NCBI GenBank assembly: GCA_932521025.1
Contig: OW051472.1
Span: 4,774,001-4,838,000, forward strand
Direction: 5' to 3'
DNA: 64,000 nucleotides
Origin: Oscheius onirici
Taxonomy: Eukaryota > Nematoda > Chromadorea > Rhabditida > Rhabditidae
Below the pieces are notes generated by a model. The model searched no databases. It saw only the letters and a program-made list of their open reading frames with translations, and was not told the DNA's origin. Shown here in pieces: positions 57,883 to 64,000 of this stretch. Positions within the stretch are counted from its first letter, which is position 1; each line of letters begins with the position of its first letter. A program made the translations under genes and the position numbers.

Positions 57883-58593
57883 CTTTCTACCTTAATGTGC
57901 ATACCTCACAACACAAAACTTTATTTCCCCCAACACTTTTAGACAACGAGTAGTAGATAACAATTCCTTATGATCTCCTTCTGTAAATTTCTCTTCGAAC
58001 ACCCGGTTTCATGCCACTTCAACAGGGTTCACTGTAGTTTACCTTTCGAATCTCAGCATATCTTGTAGGTACTTATTCTGGCCCCTGTATCATTTTCCTC
58101 GAATCTCCCCTCGAATTTTCTTGCCATCGTTTAATAAAGTTTGATTTCTGCCTCAACACGAGACTTTGCACTTTCAAGTCTCAGAGGACCACCACGGTTA
58201 TTAGTCGTACCACCCATAATCAGAAGAAAAGTGCAAGCTGGCGTGGGGAGTCCCAATGACTAGAGTATTCGATTAATTGCCTCTTGTACATATACGAGCG
58301 ACAGAAAGTTTGCACTTTTGAGAGGGATGAAAATTTCATATTGGGTAAGTCACTGAACGATAAAGGAATGCTTTGTTGGAAGATCTTCAAGAACAGGATC
58401 ACTAAAAATTTCCCTGAGCAGAGGAAGGTTTGCCAACAGCCTTGCTAACAGGAAGGCAATACGCTAGGATTAATTTTTAGCCGAAATATTTAAATTTTCG
58501 AATTTAGCTTTTTTTCAATCATTTCAGAGGAGCTTTCTGACAAATTGCAAAGTCTAAAATTTTTTGAAATAGATTACACTTTATACAGTAAGG
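57883..58593. other. Convergent 3' region
   Basis: Lies between the stops of two convergent genes. It contains TTAATAAAGTTTG near 58131, a likely poly(A) signal for the plus-strand gene. No other feature seen. Confidence 0.5.
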
Positions 58594-60430
58594 TCAATAA
58601 AACAACAATGCGAATAGAACCTGTAACAGTAAATTATTTTTCCAACTAGCAGATCCTTTTCCTCCAGTATTACCCATACCCGTCGAATTGGTTGAATATC
58701 CAGCCATACATTTGTTGTACTGGTCGTAGTCGGACCACTCTATTGAACACAACTGCGCCCCCCTAGGGAATAGATAAGTAAAAAAGGTTCATTTCTCACC
58801 TGTACTGTCCTGTCGGGAGATGAGAGTCCCAAAGTATAGAATTGTAGTTGATATACTGTTGAAAAACAGAGTCATCGGTCTTCATTTTTGCGAAAAGACC
58901 ATTCATCGCAGCTGCGTCGATTCCATTTGTCAAATTGTAGGCAGTTTTGAAAGTGTATTCGAGTTTGAACTGTGCATTCGGATTGGTGTTCAAGTCGGTT
59001 AAATTGACAAAATAAGTCCTAAGAAAGATTTTAGTATTAGGTGGAGGACTTACAAAATGTCGTTGATTTTAAAGTTTATGTCATCTTCGACATCGTAGAC
59101 TCTGAAGGCTGGATTGTTGGCTCCAGCTCCGGTAAGATTGCTGAACCAGGGGGTCACGGCAGGAGACATGAAGCTGCACTGGACTGTGGTGTTGCCGTCC
59201 TGAAGACAATTATATGGGTCACTGAAATTCGAAGAAATGATGGATCTGTCGTAGTCTACATTCCTTTGTTCAATAAACGAAAAAGAGCTACAAAAATTGG
59301 AAAGCAGAGACAAAACCATAGCCTCACATGTTTCGTGGTATTTCAACTGGATCCGTATTTTTCGTCACTAATATAGCAAGCCCATTAATACGAAGTTCTA
59401 AACGAACCTTGACCAGATGAAAAGTGTCTGTATGATGATGTCCATACAACATCCACTTGATAGTATCCTTGTATTTGACAGTAATGTCCAAAAACTTCTT
59501 GTTGTATTCAGGCCTGAACCAGGTAAAGTTGGGAGTCTTCTCGAACACTCCGGGAGGTATGTGAGCGACGACGTGAACAATTGGAGTGCAGTTTAACTGG
59601 AGCCTGTTCTGACAGGATGCTGCTGCAACAAGTTCAGATTCCATGAAAGCGAACATTCCAGCAGGATCGCTCTGATTGTCGAATGAGGAATAGGCGCTGT
59701 TCGCGCTAAAACATTTCCTCTTTCTTCCCTCGTTACAAACTCACTTGTAATAGAGATTCGTGTTCAGAACCAAAAATGTGGCATTTGGATGAACAGTCTT
59801 GTAGTATCCGCCATACAAAAAGTTTGTCTTTTGATCCTCAGAAATCAGCCCTTTCCACAATTCCCAAGTACTGGTATACAGTGGGCTGCTCTTGTTAAAA
59901 GCGTTAGCTGGGGCGTAGTCATGGTTTCCAAACGTGGGCAGAACGTATTTGGTACCATTGAAGTACGATAGTATTGTTCTGGTAGTGATGTTGATCGCGT
60001 TGACCACATCTGGAAAACAAAGATTCTGGATACGTAACTCAATTTCATAGATCTTTAAAACTTGAATAGTTGTACAGAAAATCAGACACATAAACTCACA
60101 ATCCATGGTGTAGTCATCCACATGAGGGACATTGTCTCCTGTCCACAGAATCATGTCTGGATTCGGAAGTATCCTGAATGCTTCTCTGACACTGTAGTCG
60201 ACCAAACTCTGGAATGCTTTAGTTTGTTCCTGTTCTCCTCTTACCTTCGGTGAGTCACACATGTAGTCTCCATACTGTCCGAGAGTTCCATTCGTCCCTC
60301 CCGTCACATTATGACACATTTTCTGATTGTCCCCACTCGTCGAATAGTCCACGTCCAGGTGAAAGTCGGCTAGATGAAGTACCTTCCATCCGACTGCTAA
60401 CGGCAAAAACAACAGGGAAAATAGCATCAT
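58594..60430 (-). CDS. Acid sphingomyelinase-like phosphodiesterase (SMPDL3-like)
   Basis: Exons on the minus strand: 60430-60245, 60208-60100, 60009-59745, about 59706-59408, a junction region near 59380-59330, 59221-59054, 59018-58800 and 58762-58594. Signal peptide MMLFSLLFLPLAVG. Metallophosphatase motifs in order: LADFHLDVDY, WTGDNVPH, TFGNHDYAPA, HVVAHIPPG and YGHHHTDTF, all metal ligands present. The ASM family C-terminal part follows (MSPAVTPWFSN, NPAFRVYDVE and TYFVNLTDL). There is no saposin domain before the catalytic core, so it is closer to SMPDL3A/B than to acid sphingomyelinase itself. The end (GKGSASW then LLLQVLFALLFY) looks like a GPI-attachment signal, as in SMPDL3B. It likely hydrolyses phosphodiesters (nucleotide or phospholipid head groups) outside the cell. 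The exact splice after TDTFHLVK is unresolved. Confidence 0.87.
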
Positions 60431-61565
60431 TCTGAAAAAGAGGATGAGGGAAGAATTAACACGAGTATAGTTTACAAAAAAGAAAATGAATGAGCAAACA
60501 TCCTTCTCGAGAGCTTACGCGCCATGTGTATCCTATTCCAGCCAGGTTCGTACGGCTTCTCTCTCTCGTAAGATATTGGCTTTTTGGAAAACAAGTTAGT
60601 AAGAAAAACAGACGTATTTGGAGACTAGGAGATAAGATTTAGCAAGGTTTCTGAAAAGAAGTAAGCAGAAAAAAATCAGTTACATATGGAATGAGTTGGA
60701 GATGCCCAAATTGGCCAAAAAAACCATTGGCTCAAAACACTATGGCTTTGAAAACGATACTTATAAAACGATACTCAGAGTATGTTGTGAGCGATGAGGA
60801 TAAAAATGACTCAAATGATGGGAATAGTAAACTATTTTTAGCTGCCAGTGATGAAGATAAATATCGATGGAAAAACACCCGATGCCTTTCCCAAAACAGT
60901 CTCGAGCAGTAGCCGAACACAAAAAACGAATCGTCATTCGGTGGAGATGATTGTGTTGAGGCCACCGTAAAAGTCGTGATAAGGGTACTCGGGAGACGGA
61001 CAAGGTGATAATGTCTTTTCTGGAGAAGGATTACACCCGAAAAGAAGATTAAAGTTACACTGATAGGCAAAAAATGGCAACATTTTTGGATCGGTTCTGG
61101 TCCTCGACCACATGCAATAGGGTAGGGGTTTGTTTGCGAAGCTTTTTAACGTCCTTGACTAATTTCGGGTATAATTGTAGAACATAGAGTTCATACCAAT
61201 GCTTTTTCCATTGTGCTTTTTTTTTCAACACAATCCAGTGAGAATGATTTGAATTCTCTACCCTTTTTACCAGTCTTGGATACTATTATCATTTAGAGGA
61301 GTCGCTGTCTCTCGATCGTATAATTTTGCAGTTTGGGAATGGAAAGAGAGACGTTGGTACTGTCGGCTGTCCTGGTCTCTTACCAACATGAAGAAGAGAT
61401 GTCCTAACTATCTTTTTTTGCTTTTCGACACCAACAAGAAGCGACATAGCCAGATTGGTCAGACAGAATACTAATACGAAAAAATAGTGCGCTGCGCCAA
61501 TCTCCCCGCTTTACCAAATTGTCGTCTATTTCTTTAATAACACGTTTGTATGTGATAGCCATTAA
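60431..61565. other. Intergenic region with divergent promoters
   Basis: About 1.1 kb between the phosphodiesterase start and the small peptide gene, which point away from each other. Short open frames at 60691-60912 show no splice links or motifs and are not called. Confidence 0.4.
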
Positions 61566-61841
61566 ATGAACTCGATCATCTATTTTCTGATCGGCTACTG
61601 CGTGATCAGTTTCGTGTTCTGTATTGGCGATGTGAAAAGGAGGGGTACCGGAATCGAAAATAGAAGTCATGACACTACTCCCATGCTCAGTCGACAGAAA
61701 AGATGTGGAGAAGAACCTTGCGACGACGAGGCTGATATTCCCGATCCAGGCTTGCCACCATGGTACGAAAACAAGTTCATCGGAATTGAAAATGGAGAAG
61801 GGAACATTGGTGGAGGATGGCAGGAAGTTCTTGTCGGCTAG
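61566..61841 (+). CDS. Small secreted peptide precursor
   Basis: A single open frame of 91 residues. Signal peptide MNSIIYFLIGYCVISFVFC, then a spacer with KRR, a dibasic-type cleavage site RQKR, and a mature-like part CGEEPCDDEADIPDPGLPPW continuing to GNIGGGWQEVLVG. Two cysteines five residues apart could form a small loop. I do not recognise the family. A processed secreted peptide is inferred from the furin-like site. It could be non-coding by chance, but the signal peptide, processing site and stop are coherent. Confidence 0.5.
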   Translation: MNSIIYFLIGYCVISFVFCIGDVKRRGTGIENRSHDTTPMLSRQKRCGEEPCDDEADIPDPGLPPWYENKFIGIENGEGNIGGGWQEVLVG

Positions 61842-62684
61842 AAGATGTTCTGAATGTCTATGTTTTCCAAGCATTGGTATAAAAGTTTTACATTCTTTTT
61901 ATCCCAATTTCTCACTTTGTCTAACTTTGTGAACCCACTCAAGTTTCCAAATTTGTCCAAAACCGTGGTTTGAAACAATGGTTTAGCTCTGTAACTGTAT
62001 AGAAAACACAGTATTCCGATCAGCGAAAAAAACTTGCTTCCCTGCCAGCTATAATCTTGTGCGCGCAAAATGTATTTGGCTAGAAAGGGCTAGTTTATTT
62101 TTGTTTCATTCTCTTTGCACCATCGATGAGAAAGACAAAAAAGAAACAAAGTTAGTCTTCAAAACTCGGTCCAAAACGTACGCGATGGTGTTTTTCGGCA
62201 AACGACACATCCATGCGGCACCAAGCAGGAGAGCGACAATCAGCTTTTTCGGGGATACAAACACGTCTTTCTCTCCTATCAAGTCTTTAATTTTTCCGCT
62301 CCTCTTCGGTCTCGTGATTTTGTAAAACGTGAGTCGTTTAACTATATTTCAAACTTGCGCATTTTCAAGTAAACCAGTTGCTCATTGAATGCTTTTTTTT
62401 CAACTAATGGTGTCGACAGCGCTTCTCACTATCGATTTCAAGCGGTTTCTAGGGAAGAAAAGCAGACAAATTTTGAATAGCTTGTAAAAAAAACCTTTTT
62501 TGGGATTACGTCGAACGGGGGTCTGTGTTTATCAAAGTACTTGTCAGTGACGAGTGTTGTCGGGGATGATTTGTGTGTCTGTCTAGTCAGAAAGAAGGTC
62601 TTTTGGGGGAATAATTTGCACGATTAAAAATATATTTGGTCGTGTCTTCAGTTTCAAACTCTCAAACTCTTTCTTCCATTTCAG
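61842..62684. other. Intergenic region upstream of the carrier gene
   Basis: No gene seen. A TTTCAG acceptor at 62684 starts an exon segment (62685-62799) that includes the carrier's likely ATG at 62774. Confidence 0.4.
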
Positions 62685-62773
62685 CTCCTCAGCGGACCCT
62701 TACTCAAGCCCATCGCCTTGTGGATGTTCCCATCCAGCCTAAAGCTGTCCAAATACAGAGCTGTAACATCACC

Positions 62774-64000
62774 ATGTTTGTCGAAAATAGTTTCTTCAGG
62801 TAATTCTGTTCACTGATATTTTATTGTGATCCTCAGGCTATTCAGAACAGTTCTGGCAGACAGTTCCCAGTCGGAAAATCATAGTCTACAAACGGCTCCG
62901 TCCACCTCAAGGGACGAGAATCATGAGGGCAAAAAGGAGCCAGTAGTTCTGGATCCGAAGGAACTAAGTATTCATTTGACGCCGGAACAGGCCCTTCTAA
63001 AAAATACCGCCAAACACAATCCACTGATCCAGGGATCGATTCCCAAGGAGACGGCAATAGCCACTCATGCTGCTCTTATTAAAGGACTGTCTCCGGAGAG
63101 GGAAAAACGGATACGAGAACTATACGATCGACTAGATATGGATAATGATGGGACGGTGGACATTAGGGATCTGACGACTGCCTTGAGACGAGAAATGCCA
63201 CACATTCCGGAGAGATTGGCGCCCGTAAGTTGAAGTTTTGTTTTGGAATAAATTCCGGGAAACTGTCTAGAAAATCAGATCATTGCTCTTTTAGAAGCAC
63301 ACTTTCAGAAGTTAATGGCACGACTGAGTGGTTCGAAAGATGACGACAAGGTCAACTTTCACGACTTTGTCAAATACGTCGTGGAACACGAGCAGCGTCT
63401 AGAAACAATTTTTCAAGATTTGGATAGGAACAGAGACGGTAATTTGTCCCTCGAGTTGAAAAGGACAATCTTCAGGGTATATCGATGTGCGGGAAATCAA
63501 AAGCTACTGTGATAATCTAGGAGCACCAATTACAGATACCAGAGCGAGGGATATTGTAGAAAAGTGAGTTAATTTGTGGTATTTTTTGCATGGCATGCGG
63601 AGAGAAGAATGGCATTTTCAAATTACACACTAAGAAATTATCAGTTCTTTTGACGGTGATAAAAAATGACAAGGTCTGTGAGTTAAATTTTCCAGCCATA
63701 TCTGGAAGCCTTCAGTATTTTTAATCCCGTCGCGATATCTAGTCTTTTGAGGGATGTAGTCTCAAAATAAGTATTTGATAACATCATCCCTAATTTTACG
63801 TGAATGTAACCTTTGTTTTTCACAGAATGCTCACCGCGACAGAGGACGAGGAATCCGTTAGGAGAAGGTGGTTAACTAAAACTAACAAGTCTTACCCTTG
63901 TCCACTTCATCTAATCTCTGTGCTTAAAAAAGCTAACAAAACTATATCCTTTATACTTTCAGAATGGATCAAACTGGCTCCGCGTCTATCAATTTAAACG
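62774..64000 (+). CDS. Ca2+-dependent mitochondrial carrier (SCaMC/SLC25A23-25 type), EF-hand part, cut by window end
   Basis: Exons 62774-62799, 62837-63224, 63309-63438, 63476-63563 and 63963-64000 (open at the window edge) join in frame. After a Ser-rich N-terminal extension come four EF-hand units: DMDNDGTVDI, SGSKDDDKVNF (degenerate), DLDRNRDGYIDVRE and DQTGSASINLN. The EF-hands 1-4 order and the linker sequences (HDFVKYVVEHEQRLETIF, IKSYCDNLG) match the regulatory domain of ATP-Mg/phosphate carriers of the inner mitochondrial membrane. The carrier repeats (PX[DE]xx[KR]) must lie beyond the window. Calcium on the EF-hands in the intermembrane space opens transport. The upstream exon from 62685 is open in the same frame, so an earlier start is possible. 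Confidence 0.85.

Noticed and set aside
59050..59346. Start of a separate gene at 59346 (open frame MKYHETCEAM)
   Set aside because: The second half is the phosphodiesterase exon (DPYNC to INDIL). The first half reads through an intron whose acceptor TTTCAG is clear.
60691..60912. Small open frame between the phosphodiesterase and the peptide gene
   Set aside because: No signal peptide, motif, splice context or composition supporting coding.

Overview
The window reads as nuclear DNA of a nematode, most likely rhabditid-like. Genes are broken by many very short GT-AG introns (mostly 38-50 nt) ending in TTTCAG-type acceptors. Several start codons lie just behind a TTTTCAG-like site, where a trans-splice acceptor would sit. 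The gene content also fits a worm: an SRA/SRAB-like chemoreceptor, a worm-type VWA/mucin protein, BTB proteins, a SnoaL/NTF2-like protein and an epithelial coiled-coil protein. The species cannot be named from the sequence, and all exon models are hand-read from splice signals and reading frames.

Layout. 222-12989 (-): a long many-exon gene with Ser/Pro-rich exons followed by a roughly 600-residue charged coiled coil (AJM-1-like candidate). 14783-16744 (-): receptor-type protein tyrosine phosphatase with two apparent one-base frameshifts. 17020-17710 (-): SnoaL/NTF2-like protein. 18029-18657 and 19246-19932 (+): two paralogous small secreted proteins, each with a TATA box. 20159-22034 (+): a protein with two tandem BTB-like modules, each ending in a CxxC...CxxC motif. 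22249-26467 (+): bifunctional pseudouridine-5'-phosphate glycosidase/pseudouridine kinase. One of its introns contains a complete tetraspanin gene on the other strand (about 24015-24917), another a hAT-like MITE. 29386-41537 (+): type II membrane mucin with VWA-like domains and thousands of bases of Ser/Thr repeats. 42300-43270: a 971-bp fold-back MITE with a TA duplication. 44494-45752 (+): chemoreceptor, followed 12 nt later and in frame by a small membrane protein (45765-46246). 47373-51498 (+): an 825-residue Smoothened-like Frizzled/Smo-class receptor. 54762-57882 (+, perhaps from 52647): an unrecognised protein. 58594-60430 (-): acid sphingomyelinase-like phosphodiesterase with a GPI-type tail. 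61566-61841 (+): small secreted peptide. 62774 to the window end (+): EF-hand part of a Ca2+-regulated mitochondrial ATP-Mg/Pi carrier, cut by the window edge.

The genes do not form one pathway. The most notable content is the Smoothened-like receptor, because Smoothened is reported absent from C. elegans although other Hedgehog-related genes remain. Next are the receptor/membrane-protein pair that may share one mRNA, the tandem BTB architecture, the nested tetraspanin, and several MITEs and dispersed repeats in introns. Three places in otherwise well-conserved coding exons each appear to lack one base, which suggests either assembly indels or gene decay.
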